64,000 nt of DNA from Cololabis saira (taxonomy: Eukaryota; Chordata; Actinopteri; Beloniformes; Belonidae). This document shows positions 48,150 through 58,994 of the stretch, in pieces (positions within the stretch are counted from its first letter, which is position 1; the number at the start of each line of letters is the position of its first letter). The stretch spans positions 31,070,879-31,134,878 of the forward strand of contig NC_084596.1 in the NCBI RefSeq assembly GCF_033807715.1, given 5' to 3'. The notes beneath the pieces are model-generated. The model saw only the letters and a list, made by a program, of their open reading frames with translations, had not been told where the DNA came from and did not search any database. Position numbers and translations under genes: made by a program.

Positions 48150-48590
48150 GTAGAAAGGTGGCAATAAATAAGATTCAATACTGTGGTGATATGTGGCGAT
48201 AATATCACGATACACAATATCTATGATATTTTATATATTGTAAAAAATTTCATCAACGATATATCACGATATGTGTGAGTGAAAAAGATAAAAAAATACC
48301 CATAAAAAGGAAAACGTCTGTACGGTAGTTATGCATTTATTCAATGCCAAAACTTCATACAATGTACAAAGAAAGTGCATTTGTATAGAGCCTCACTGCC
48401 TCTTAGGCTTGTAAATGTAAACACTGTACAGCTGGACAAATTGAAGTGCATGAACAATAGTGCGGAGACAACCACGTAAATCCATTATGTGTGTTGTAAT
48501 AAAATATCGATATTTGCCGTCAGTTTATCGATTATTTATTGCGACAGAAAGCGCAACAATATATTGCAATATCGATTTTTTTCCCCACAA
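48150..48590. repeat. AT-rich interspersed element with ATATCGATA words
   Basis: Clusters of TATCACGATA, AAATATCGATATT and GCAATATCGATTTTTTTCCC resemble the ends of fish hAT-type repeats. I could not pair two ends or find a target duplication. Confidence 0.35.
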
Positions 48591-49820
48591 CTAATTATTA
48601 CTATGTATATGCTTATGTATTAAGCTCCCTTTTTCTACAGTGAACAGTTTTTAGTGTTTTATGTTGTCTGGAGCTGTGGGGTCAGAGGCAGGTCCCAAGG
48701 AGGAAAAAAAAAAGTCTGTAGTTGATTCATTTTGATGAAATTTCAAATGTTTTCACGTTTTCATTCATGGGTGGACTTTTCATTAGCTGAGGAAATATTT
48801 CATTTGATTTTGAGATCTCTAAGTCAAGCATATAAGATTAACAATACATGACTACATACACTGTGTCCTTAGTAAGGAGAACTACAATCTATTTCAGAGA
48901 AACATCCTTATCGAGACTTGGCTCCTGGATCCAGTCAGGCAATAACATTCAAACTGGTGAGTTTTACTAGAAGAACAAAAACATAAAATATAATTTAAGG
49001 AAAAAAATATTTTCCCAAACCAAAAGCAAGTGAAACCAGATATGTTTGGAGCACTGTATGATGAAGGAAAGGATAATCAAAAACAGAGCTAAAACAAATG
49101 ATTAAACATAGTCAGAACATCACGTACTGAAAGTCTCGCTACAACCGTGCATCTGTGTGGACAGAAATAAAATATATATATATATTTTCATGGTACATGT
49201 GTATTATATTTGCAAGTACAAATCGTTACATCGAAATGCTTTACTGCTTCAGGAGCCGCAGAGAACTGATGTTACAATCTTTCAATCACATCCACAACGT
49301 CCCACCACAATGTAGTTGTAGAATCTATAAAACAGGACTCCATTTCATATATAATTCACCAAGATTATTTACTACGTTTATTAAATGGCTTTGTTAACCA
49401 ACATATATTCTCCTGGGGGTTATCAGCAGATGTCGTAGATGGGTCACCACCACTCCAGAAACAGACCAGTCACTGCAGCTCTAGACGGCCTTTCCACTCC
49501 ATTGTGATTGAATTTGCACAGGAAGTCAACAGGGATGTGTGAAATGTTCTTTCTTTTTCTGGCACGCAAAGTAGAAAGCGAAAAAAAAAAATGTCAGCAG
49601 AAGCAGAGGAAGAAGAGTAGGAGGGCCATGGATCTTCCAGCACAGAAGGAGCTAATGTTTTCTCACAATGGCAGATGGTATGATGAGCAAAAAGCTAATG
49701 AACAACTCTTTCACCCTCAAATCTTTGCCTATAGTTGGAGGGAACACCGGCAGAAACTGTTTTTGGTGTGAAATATGCTCATAACCCAAATTGTTAAGAG
49801 TTTGATTGCTGTCCAGCCTT
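48591..49820. other. intergenic, nothing recognised
   Basis: No exon, RNA gene or defined repeat could be supported. Confidence 0.4.
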
Positions 49821-49825
49821 TTATT

Positions 49826-50832
49826 AGGGCCCGAGCACATACAGTGCAAAGGCCCTATTGTATCTGTAGGAATTTTTATTTTTATTCTTCTGACGAAAGG
49901 AGGGCCTTTTTGCCCCCTAAACGTGCCCCAAAAGTCACGAAATTTTGCACACAAGCCAGGCCTGGCGAAAAATTGGATATTTAATGGTTTGCATTAATGG
50001 GCGTGGCAAAATGGCTCAACAGCGCCCCCTAGAAAACTTTGTGCCTCGAGCCCCACAATACGGTTTGACGTACATGCACCAAAATCGGTACAGACCTGTA
50101 TCATGGCGCAACTTAAAGAAAAGTCACTTGGCACCATGGCCGAAACTGAACAGGAAGTCGGCCATTTTGAATTAATCGTGTCATTTTCGCGCAATTTATG
50201 CCATTCCTTCGGCAGTTAATACGGCCCGAACTGTAACGTGCACCCAGGTGTGTTGTACATCAAAATATGCATCTGCAGCCTGCGACTACGTGCATTACTT
50301 TTCTCCGTCAAAAGCATTACCGTGGCGACAATAGATGCCAAAAAGTGCGCCCCCCCTTCATTTGATTGGTCCATATTTGATAGTTCCTACTTTCTGAAAC
50401 TTTTGAATGGTGTGATATAAAGAGTCATGGGTGGTGTCATCTGACTCGGTATTGAGTACTTGACCTTCATTGACATGAATTAGCCCCACCCCTTCTTCTG
50501 ATTGGTCGATATGTGATAGTTCCTATTCTCTGCCATAACTTTTGAATGGTTTCACATAAAGACTCGTGGGTGGTGTCATCGGACTAGGTTTTGAGTCCTT
50601 GAACATAATTGGTGCAAATTAGCCACGCACATTTATCTGATTGGTCGATATGTGATAGTTCCTACTTTCTGCCATAACTTTTGAATGGTTTGACATGGAG
50701 AGTCGTGGGTGGTGTCATCCGCTAAATGTCCAGGCCTGAAGAATCTACATGCAAGTCATACAAGCTTCCACTGCAGCACGCCTGAACCTGCACAAGGGTG
50801 CGAGGGCCCGTTCATCGCTGCTTGCAGCTTTA
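49826..50832. mobile_element. non-autonomous DNA element with internal tandem repeats
   Basis: It runs from TAGGGCCCGAGCAC to GAGGGCCCGTTCATCGCTGC followed by TTGCAGCTTTAATTATT, end sequences I know as a recurrent teleost repeat. It contains GCGCCCCCTAGA and CAGGAAGTCGGCCATTTT words. Near its right side three tandem units of about 138 bp begin near 50363, 50499 and 50639, each with GATTGGTC.ATAT and ACTTTTGAATGGT. Confidence 0.65.
50363..50730 (+). repeat. three tandem units of about 138 bp
   Basis: Each unit contains TGATTGGTC, GATAGTTCCTA, CTTTTGAATGGT and GGGTGGTGTCATC at the same spacing. The third unit is incomplete. They lie inside the element at 49826. Confidence 0.85.
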
Positions 50833-52191
50833 ATTATTGTTATTGCTGAAACAGTTAGCCGACCAGTTTGTTGTCAGGATTCAAAATTTCAGAGTTTTCG
50901 AGAAAGAAAAATCTAAATTTGAAAGTGATACAGACGTAACTAAAAGCAGAGGAACATTTATGATGTTCAACTGTGATATGAGTTTCCTCATGATGCTGTC
51001 AGTGTCAGTACGACAGCATGAAGCCTGCATGGACTTCTATTTCGGTTCAGATGAATCTGTTCAAAAGATTTTGATTACCTTTAATGTGAAGCTGCCAGTG
51101 TAGAATGACTTCACTTGGCATGCTGATATAATTTCAGGTTGTCAGAGAAGCAGCTCAGTGAAATGTTCTGTAATGGATGACACATGTCGTCAGGAGGTCC
51201 TTTGAGTGGTGTGGGGGAAGAGAATGATGAATCAGACATCAGAGGTCTCAGTGGGGGACATTTCAGTTCATTTGTGTGTGTGCAAGTGTGCATTTGTGTG
51301 TGCATTTCAGAATTTTGCTGTTTTTAATAGTTAGCTACCTCAATCAGATATTGCAGTTTTACAGATGTGAACACATTTATTTTAAAGCATTCCGTTAAAG
51401 AAAGAGAAACAATGATCACTGAAATAACACTGAAACTGGCAAAAGTGATGAATAATTTTCTAAAAATAGACAAATGAAAATCATTGCTTATCATAACAAA
51501 AAAAAACAACAAAAAAAACATGTAGGTTTTTCTTACTTTAGTGGGAGGGTACAACAAATGTGTTGTCCATGTCTGTAAAATAATTTAAAAAAGACGTGAT
51601 TTTACCTGCATTGCAATATGTGCTGCCATGGCATGCACATAATAAGTCTAATATTTGTACCATCCTTCCTCATTGATATAAGTGCAGAATATGGTTTTGC
51701 ATTGTCATATTGAAAAATTCATGAGCGTCCCTAGAGAAAAGGTTATCTCGAAGGCAGCTTGTTGCTCCAAAATCTAAGGGAGCTTTTCTGCATTAATGCT
51801 GCCGACTCAGAAGACTGACCTTTGCCAAGAGCACTGATACAACACCATACCATCACAGGCCCTGGTTTTTCTGACTTTCTACCAATCTGGAGCAAAAAGT
51901 GCCTATTTTTTTAAAATAGAAAAAGAAGAAGACATGGAGAACTAAACTTTTTAAACTGTAGATAACAGTTTGAAATATCTTTATTTTTTTATTGCACTTT
52001 ATTACTACCACCATATTTTCCCATTATCAACTTGTTTGAGAAAGGTGTTTTCAAATTTTTTGAAAAAGAATTGCAACATTACAAACTGTGAGGACCAACA
52101 AAAGGTTGAAAATAGACAAACAGACAGACAGAAAGACAACTGACTAGCAGTGACATGGAAAGGAAAAGAACATAGGCCGGCAGGCAGGCAG

Positions 52192-52262
<71 letters not shown>

Positions 52263-52548
52263 AAACAGGTGGGAATAATTAAGATAGACCAGAACAGGAA
52301 CAACAGGAAGTCAAGAGTAAACTACACACAAGGGAAAACACTTTCAAAATAACACAGGAACTGAGCCTGTGATTAAACACAGAACAAATGCTTCAAACTA
52401 AGATATTCCAACAAATACAAAAGAATATTGGGGAACAACGACCAAACAGAAACTGTGGATCACAACATGTATTGAATGTATTTTTGTTTTCCCAGCTTCA
52501 TTACGAACATTGTTCTATGGTGCTATTCCCCAGTTGTAGTTTTTGATT
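50833..52548. other. intergenic with a (CA)n array
   Basis: AT-rich sequence. A pure (CA)n array spans 52193-52259. No supported gene. Confidence 0.5.
52193..52259. repeat. (CA)n microsatellite
   Basis: Pure CA repeat preceded by GGCAGGCAGGCAGG. Confidence 0.98.
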
Positions 52549-52675
52549 GCCACTGCCCTGCATGTATTTCACAGTACAACACACTTGACTCAAATGAATG
52601 CGTCATTAACAGATTTGCAGACCACTTTGATGGTCATCCATTCATTGGAATCAGCTGTGGTGGAGCGGGAAGAGG
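52549..52675 (+). repeat. short dispersed teleost repeat
   Basis: Contains ACACACTTGACTCAAATGAA and GGAATCAGCTGTGGTGGAGC, matching in order the repeat family seen partially at 45079. Recognition is from memory of fish repeats, not a search. Confidence 0.45.
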
Positions 52676-53452
52676 TCCAAGGAAGAGGTTTTGAACATTA
52701 TGTATGGTATCAATTTAAAGGAGGCAATAGTCGGAATTATTAGGCTAAAAAACACGTCCCTGTGAGGTAATATAAAACTTACATTGCTCACTATGATTTT
52801 ATTACTAATTAACACTTGAATATTATTATTTAACAACTCATAAGCAGATTAATAGTCATGCAGCTTAGTGCTGAATGTTGTTCTGATGTGGATGCATCAT
52901 TATATGACACGTAGTATCCAGCTGCATGCCACACATGCTTTTTTTTTAAATCACAAAACATTCTTCAAAAGTCTTTAAATTCCCTTACTTTCACAATGTT
53001 AAACTTATGCCATCATTTTTTATCTTAACAGATGCTTTGGTTTTTGGGATCCAACCTCATAACTCCCCACAGAACACCTTCATTGTGGATGAACCACAAG
53101 TTAACCCACTGCCCTGGGGCTTCATTTATAAAAGAGTGTGTAGGATCCATACTAAAAGTGCACGTAAACCCAAAAGCCGAAAATGGCGGGCGCAAAAAAA
53201 AAATCCAGATTTATAAAACCGTGTGCACGCACACTTGCACGCAATGTTCGCTTTATAAATCACAGTCCATCTGGAAGGTTGCGCAGGTGAATTCGCCTCA
53301 TATCCCGCCCTCTACACGCCCACTTCATACCATAAATGGGCAATGCAAAGTAGTATTTGCATATGAATGAGCCTGCTGAGCATGAGCAGCGGCTTCCTGC
53401 AGCCTGTTTGGGCGTCAGGATGAATGAGACGTGTCGAGCCACCGTGCCACTA

Positions 53453-53529
53453 GATTTCACGGAGACTAAGATCGAGATGTTGTGGATGAGGTGGAGGCCA
53501 GGAAAACCACATTATTTGGTGGTCACAGT
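53453..53529 (+). pseudogene. Myb/SANT-like transposon protein remnant, frameshifted
   Basis: The frame reads DFTETKIEML and then, after a one-base shift near 53483, VDEVEARKTTLFGGHS. This pair of strings has the spacing and pattern I associate with the N-terminal Myb-like DNA-binding domain of the second protein of PIF/Harbinger elements. Only the first helix region remains. Confidence 0.6.
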
Positions 53530-53793
53530 AAAAGTAGAAAAAGTATATAAATAGTATAAAATAAAGAGAGTGAGTGGCTGCACTGCGTTTCTGCGCTAAA
53601 CGCCATGAGTGCCATGGCGCAATTTCCACTGGGGACAGGGGGGACATGTTTTTGTCCCCCCCACTTTTTACAGTTTAAAAACTAACAGTAGGCTCAGCCT
53701 GTAATTGCAAATCATCAAGACACCCTGTGCGAAGGCGATGCGAAGACGGCACGGCAGCCCCGCTCCCCCTCCCCTCTCCCCTCAGAGCTGCTC

Positions 53794-53912
53794 AAGGCTG
53801 ATTTATGGTTCCGTGTCACACCAACGCAGAGCCTACGGCGTAGATGCGCGTCGCCGCGTAGCCTACGGCGTAGGCTCTGCGTCGTTTTAAAGCGGAACCA
53901 TAATTTAGGCTT
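53794..53912. mobile_element. palindromic MITE, copy 1
   Basis: From AAGGCTGATTTATGGTTCC to GGAACCATAATTTAGGCTT. The two halves are near-perfect reverse complements around GCCTACGGCGTAG motifs. It is nested in the element at 53116. Two more copies occur at 56166 and 56621. Confidence 0.9.
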
Positions 53913-54431
53913 ACGCCGGCGCGTGAAGGTTTCACGCGCACGTAAAACTCATATATATATAAAAAAAAATCTGAGTCCCTTTAGGGGCTCCGTAAAGTGG
54001 CCCGACACTCATTTGTTCTGTCCTCAGTCACTCTACGGTTGTCGCGGTGGGTGACGAGGAGGTGCCGGCGTGTCCACCGCGGCTGAAGCAGCAGCACCAG
54101 AGAGTCCTGACTGACGCTGAGCTTCACACACAGAGGGACACGATCAGCGCTATTATATTAGTATATATAAGTATATATATATTTATAAGTCTGATATGTG
54201 ATGACATTAAGAGTATGACATGAATCTGGCTTCATTTCACCACCTTACCGCCTGCGTAGCCAGTTCCCCATATCTTAAGACTGTTCCTACGGGAGGGTCA
54301 GGGTTGGCGTAGGGATACGCACATTTTTCGGTTAGTTTTTTCTTTTTAAATCCCAACCTTTGCGTAGAAGGTGGCTTGCGCATCTTTCAAGCCCTGTTTT
54401 GTGCGCAAGCAAGCTTTATAAATGAGGCCCC

Positions 54432-55960
54432 TGATCCTCAGAGTCGGAGCCTGTAGGTGCATGCTGGGGCCCATAACCAGTACAGCAGAAGACCAGAAGA
54501 AGGGGAAAGTGCTTTCAAAATACAACAGCATACGAGCAAAAAGAACACTAAATGGTGAATAAAGTGAACTAAATGAGACCCAGACAAAGTCATAATCAAA
54601 TCCAAGATTATGACAATGCAAAAAGTAGATCTCCTAAATTGGCTCCAGAGTGGACACATGTAATCTCCTCCATGTATGACTTTCTTGTAATTAACTTTTG
54701 CCCAGCTGCTGTTCTCACAGCTGCTGGTATAACTGCAGACTCCAGCTGATTAAATCTTCTGGACCCCTGTGGATTTCTTACCTTTTGAGCTTCCCTGGGC
54801 TTCTGAGCAGGATATCATTATTCATCAGTGTCTTTTGAGTCTGTAAATAGTGTAATCACTGTTCATTTCAGTTTCCTTGTGTCTGCTGCATAGTCCTTCT
54901 AATCACAATGATTGAGGGCTGGAGGAGCTATCATTTCTACTAAAACAGCCCTGGTTACTTTAACTTTTATGTATGTATTTACAGTCAAAGACAAAAATAG
55001 GTTACAGTAAAATAAAACACTAATGGGATACCTTAATGTGGGACACTTTCATGGAAATCTTACTTTAAATTTCAAGTCTTATAAAACTAACTTCTGCTTT
55101 AGATGCTTATTTTTTAGCTGAACCTTCTGACCCACCATCAGTTTTGATTCAGCCACTTAAATCGTGGTAACATTCTCCCCTTCGAAAGCTCTTGCAACCT
55201 TGAGGACATTTGACATTTAACCAAGTCCATCCTTGATTATGTTTTGCAAATCATTTTCAATACTTTGCAGTGGGAGCATAACTCTGCTCCGCAGATAGAA
55301 GTAATAGCAAGCATTTCATAAATTCCTGCAGGAATGGCCAATTGACAGTGGATGGAAAAGCAGCTGATGAAAATTTTGGAAATAAATATTTTTTCAGTTA
55401 ATAAGTGCAGGAGGGGCTGTTTAAGATTCATGGGCGAGAGCAGCTTCATACATGTCATACCATTGATCTAATAAAAAATAAATGTTGATACAAAGCATGA
55501 AGCAGCCTCCGACAGATTTTGCCAGTTACATGTGTACTGAATGAGTGCAGCTCCTTCAGCATCAGGAAAATCAAGGAACAAAATGTCTCAGTTGTCATGG
55601 AGACAAAAGAGTCTGAAGTGCTTTATTTATACAGTATTTTCGGGTTATGTGGAGAACTGGAATGCCAGCCTTTTTCTCTTGGGACAAAAGAAGAAAGAAT
55701 TGAAGTATCACCATGATGTTCAAAATGGACGACAAATTCTGAACAGATCGGACGGTACTACAGAGGTCAAGTGGTGATAAATTGTCAAAAAGAAAGAGGA
55801 AAAACATCTTTAAAAATATTTTATGAAAGAGTTTTCCTTGTTCCTGATCTTGTCTTTAAAAAAGTCATGAGACTGTGAAAAGACTGCAGGACAAATTCAT
55901 GAAGAGATTTTTGACAACAGGAGTCTGTTTTTTTTTTTTGGGGGGGGGGGGGGACTTTTC
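54432..55960. other. intergenic, nothing recognised
   Basis: No supported exon. A T10/G13 homopolymer junction lies at 55929-55953 just left of the next transposon. Confidence 0.45.
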
Positions 55961-56163
55961 TGAGGCCCCGTTTACATATAGCCGGGTATTTACAAAAACG
56001 GATATTTCCCCCTCTACGTTTTGAAAAATTCCATCGTTTACACAAGATCGTTTTCAAAATCTCTTCGTTTACACGAATCCGCATAAAACGCTGTTAACGT
56101 CATGCCAGCCAATCAGAATCCTGGAAAAACATCAACAAATGACACGTGACGTATAACTTCCAG

Positions 56164-56287
56164 TTAAGGCTGATTTATGGTTACGCGTTACACCAACGCA
56201 GAGCCTACGGCGTAGGGTACGCGGCGACGCACACCGTACGCCGTAGGCTCTGCGTCGATTTAACGCGGGACCATAATTCAGGCTTTA
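56164..56287. mobile_element. palindromic MITE, copy 2, with TTA duplication
   Basis: TTA, then AGGCTGATTTATGG through CATAATTCAGGCT, then TTA. The 3-bp TTA duplication fits the TWA target of PIF/Harbinger elements. The arms contain CGCAGAGCCTACGGCGTAGG and its reverse complement. Confidence 0.9.
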
Positions 56288-56620
56288 CTTCCAAGACGGA
56301 ACGAGAGTCTTTCGTTTGGAGTGACAGAGAAGTGGAGTTACTTTTAAGTGTGACTTTAGAATATAAAACAGGTAAAATACAAGAAAATATTGACGGTGGC
56401 CAAACAAATTGTAAACACAGGTCGCACACATGACGCTGGTGACGTTTCTCTTGCATAATGTGACGTTCTGAAGCCTAACAGCTTGTCCACACTGCATGCG
56501 AGCGTCCGACTGTCGCGCCGCACTGCGTGGCATCGGACGCGCTCTGTCCACACTGAACGCGTTATCGGCCCCACGTTCTACCACATTCTTTTGATTGACA
56601 GCTGAGACTCGCCTTTTAAA

Positions 56621-56743
56621 AGGCTGATTTATGGTTCCGCGTTACACCAACGCAGACCTTACGGCGTAGGGTACGCGGCGCACTCACCGAACAGTGCGTG
56701 TCGCCGCGTACCCTACGCTGTACGTGGAACCATAAATCAGCCT
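56621..56743. mobile_element. palindromic MITE, copy 3
   Basis: AGGCTGATTTATGGTTCCGC at the left and CATAAATCAGCCT at the right. The left arm differs by having ACCTTACGGCG in place of GCCTACGGCG. It is nested inside the MADF-remnant element. Confidence 0.9.
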
Positions 56744-56954
56744 TTATTCACCCGCCCGAGACTCGCCTTTTATTCGCCCCACCAACCGCCCGTGCGCTCC
56801 TGAAAGAAACTCCTAAAAGAAACTCCTAAAAGAACTCCTAGACAAGTAAAAGATGGGTGAATACTTTTTATTTATTTTATCAAATAGGTACCAGATCTTG
56901 TTGGATCCGGCACAAATTAAGCCCTAATAAGATTAAGATAAGATTCTTATTATA

Positions 56955-57045
56955 TCTTATTATTTTATCAGAACCTTCAGCTCCTTGGCGGTCTCCCTCC
57001 AGCAGCTGCCACTTTATTGAGGTTCTTGTATTGAAATGACTGTTT
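56955..57045 (-). pseudogene. MADF-domain remnant, copy 1
   Basis: Minus strand, after the shared GGAAACAGTCAT (whose ATG starts the frame in the other copy), sequence encoding the domain's first part is deleted. The frame resumes as QYKNLNKVAA and, after a shift, WRETAKELK. YKNLNKVAAxWRE is the pattern of a MADF (Myb/SANT-like in Adf-1) domain. Non-functional. Confidence 0.6.
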
Positions 57046-57730
57046 CCTACAGTGCTTTCAACTTTTTTTTCAACTTTCAACCGGCTTTCAACGCGACCGA
57101 CGGGAAGAAAATAGAAGCAGGGCATGCGACAAAAGTCCAGCTCAAAACGGCCCGCTGCGTCGCTCGCAACCAGTGTAGACAGTGCAAATAAAAGATAAAG
57201 CAATGGAACTGTTTTTGACACTGATGCTCGCTCGCGTCGCATGCAGTGTGGACACGGTGTAAATCTCAGTTTTCCTCTGTTTAGACGCAAACGTGAAAAC
57301 AGAGTTTTTGAAAATCTCCACTTTGGCCGGAGTTTTCAGAAATGATCGTTTTTGGTGACTTGGAGCTCCGTTTTCGTGTAAACGAACGGCCAAAACGCAT
57401 GAAAACGCCTCCGTTTTTGCTCCGTGTAAACGGGGCCTGAGTCAGACTCAAGGACTGGGGGCCCATGTTTTGTGATTTGAATTCACACCTGTAAAGTAAG
57501 AATCTGAGATAACTGACATTTGAGATATTTATATATTCGGGAATGTGTATAACTTTTGTGATAATGTTAGGAATATAAACAAATAGCAGGATAAAATATG
57601 CTGTTTGAATGAGCTGAAACGCTCTTTAACTATTTTATTTAAATGTGCAGAATAAACTGCAGGGAAAAGATGCAGATAAGCCAAAGGTGCAAAGTTTCAC
57701 ACACGCAGGAGAGGATTCAAAAAGAGAACT

Positions 57731-58227
57731 TTAAAGGGGACCTATTATGAAAAACAATTTTTTTGTTGCTTTAACATATATAAAGTGGTCTCCCCTCAGC
57801 CTGACAACTCAGAGTAGGAGGAAAATTCTGCAGTGTCTGTACAGCCGCCCGGATGATCCATCCAGTGTGATGTTGCTTCTACGAGCCGTTCAGATTCTGC
57901 TCCCATCGTTACGTAACGACGGGCGCGATTTACATAGGTTGGCCTCCGACGGTCTCCCACAACTAACTCCGCCAGCCGGAGCTTCTGCCATTTTTTCGTA
58001 GCGGTGTATCACGTCATTCAGGCAGCCAATCAGCACAGTGCCTCATTATCATAGCCCCGCCCACTCAGAATCCTGCATAGATAATGAGGTTAGAGAATGG
58101 GAAGATAAAGACATGGCTCAGAGGCTGAATTTCTAATTTATTTAGCACAAACAATCAAAAGCTTGTTTTTAAGACATTCAAGGCCTGTTTAAAATAGATA
58201 TTAGATGCCATAATAGGTCCCCTTTAA
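57731..58227 (-). mobile_element. TTAA-flanked DNA element, copy 1
   Basis: Body 57735-58223, ends AGGGGACCTATTAT and ATAATAGGTCCCC(T), with TTAA directly outside both ends. TTAA duplication is characteristic of piggyBac-type insertion, and the family has no coding frame here. It is inverted relative to copy 2 at 62812 and represents the uninterrupted form. Confidence 0.88.
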
Positions 58228-58541
58228 ATAAGTAACCCAATACAAGAAGGCAGATTCTCTTTAAAATAATAACACATGACAGAGTGATATGTTTCTAAGA
58301 TTCATTAGTTATGTGAAAGAAAAATCAAGTCTAGACTAAAACTAAGACTTTTCAGAACAAAAAAGTTGAATTTTATATAATACTCATTTCAGATTGCAAA
58401 CTGCATAGAAGTAGTGATGTGGTTATGTCTGTGATAACAAGTCTGATACTCAGCCTGTACAAGCCTGCATCTAACTAATGTTGTAATTAATGTTGACCTT
58501 TTGAAAGCACGCACACACTCACTGACGTTCGGGTCAATAGG

Positions 58542-58852
58542 TGTCACAAATGCGGTGGATAGGACCCAGACACAGGAGACCAGGAGGCAGGAGTTCCAAA
58601 AAAGGTGATTTATCATGCCAACACCCAACTAAAAGACCTGCAAAGCACGGTTAACAAAAACCACAAGAGTGTACCAGAAACCTGACAGGATACATGGAGG
58701 ATACGGACCAGCAGGCAGCAAGGGAAAGACAAGACTAGATATACACAGAAGGGTTGACGAGACACAGGTGCAGACAATCAGGGCAGATGGGAACCGGGGA
58801 CGTAAAGACACGGGTTTCAAAATAAAACAGGAACTGAAACCAAACTGTGACA
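58542..58852. repeat. candidate solo LTR or short retroelement
   Basis: TGTCACAAAT at the left and AACTGTGACA at the right give TG...CA ends with a 7-bp inverted repeat. Flanking ATAGG/GTAGG could be a degraded 5-bp duplication. An AATAAA lies near the right end. Length 311 bp. Confidence 0.4.
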
Positions 58853-58880
58853 GTAGGTGCTCCTGATGATAGCTCTGCAC

Positions 58881-58994
58881 TTAATAGTGGGAGTGTTTCG
58901 ATGTCTGTATACTGCAGAAGCTCTCCTCTGACATCATGGTCCTGACACAGCAGTCAGCAACATTACACATCACATCAAACAAGCCTGCGTCCAT
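58881..58994 (-). CDS. candidate terminal exon, gene unknown
   Basis: A good acceptor (ACTTGTTTCAG) precedes 37 in-frame codons and TAA, beginning MDAGLFDVMCNVADCCV and ending TSKHSHY. It has balanced composition and several cysteines. I do not recognise the family, and the preceding exon is not identified. It could be a chance frame. Confidence 0.25.
   Translation of the reverse strand: MDAGLFDVMCNVADCCVRTMMSEESFCSIQTSKHSHY

Larger units (their letters stand above)
53116..54431. mobile_element. Harbinger-like non-autonomous element, 1.3 kb
   Basis: Left end GGGGCTTCATTTATAAA and right end TTTATAAATGAGGCCCC form a 17-bp inverted repeat with one mismatch. It contains the broken Myb-like reading frame at 53453 and a nested palindromic MITE at 53794. 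A target duplication is not clear. Assignment to PIF/Harbinger rests on the Myb-like remnant. Confidence 0.75.
56476..57262 (-). mobile_element. MADF-remnant element, copy 1, with TAA duplication
   Basis: Body 56479-57259, flanked by TAA (56476-56478 and 57260-57262). Ends CAGCTTGTCC and GGACACGGTG, with sub-terminal CACTGCATGCGAGCG mirrored by GCGTCGCATGCAGTG. Minus-strand similarity to the 63063 copy runs through GAAAGCCGGTTGAAAG, TGTAGGAAACAGTCAT and ACCTCAATAAAGTGGCAGCT. A palindromic MITE (56621) interrupts it. Confidence 0.85.
55961..57440. mobile_element. DNA element with GGCCCCGTTTACA ends and TGA duplication, hosting nested insertions
   Basis: Left GGCCCCGTTTACA (55964) is mirrored by TGTAAACGGGGCC (ending 57437), with TGA on both outer sides. 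Many GTTTACAC/GTGTAAAC and AAAACG words near both ends are typical of its sub-terminal region. The centre carries a palindromic MITE (56166) and the MADF-remnant element (56479), which itself carries another palindromic MITE (56621). Confidence 0.8.

Noticed and set aside
49652..50194. Overlapping frames on both strands of 60-100 codons
   Set aside because: They fall at the edge of and inside the non-autonomous DNA element at 49826, which has no conserved protein.
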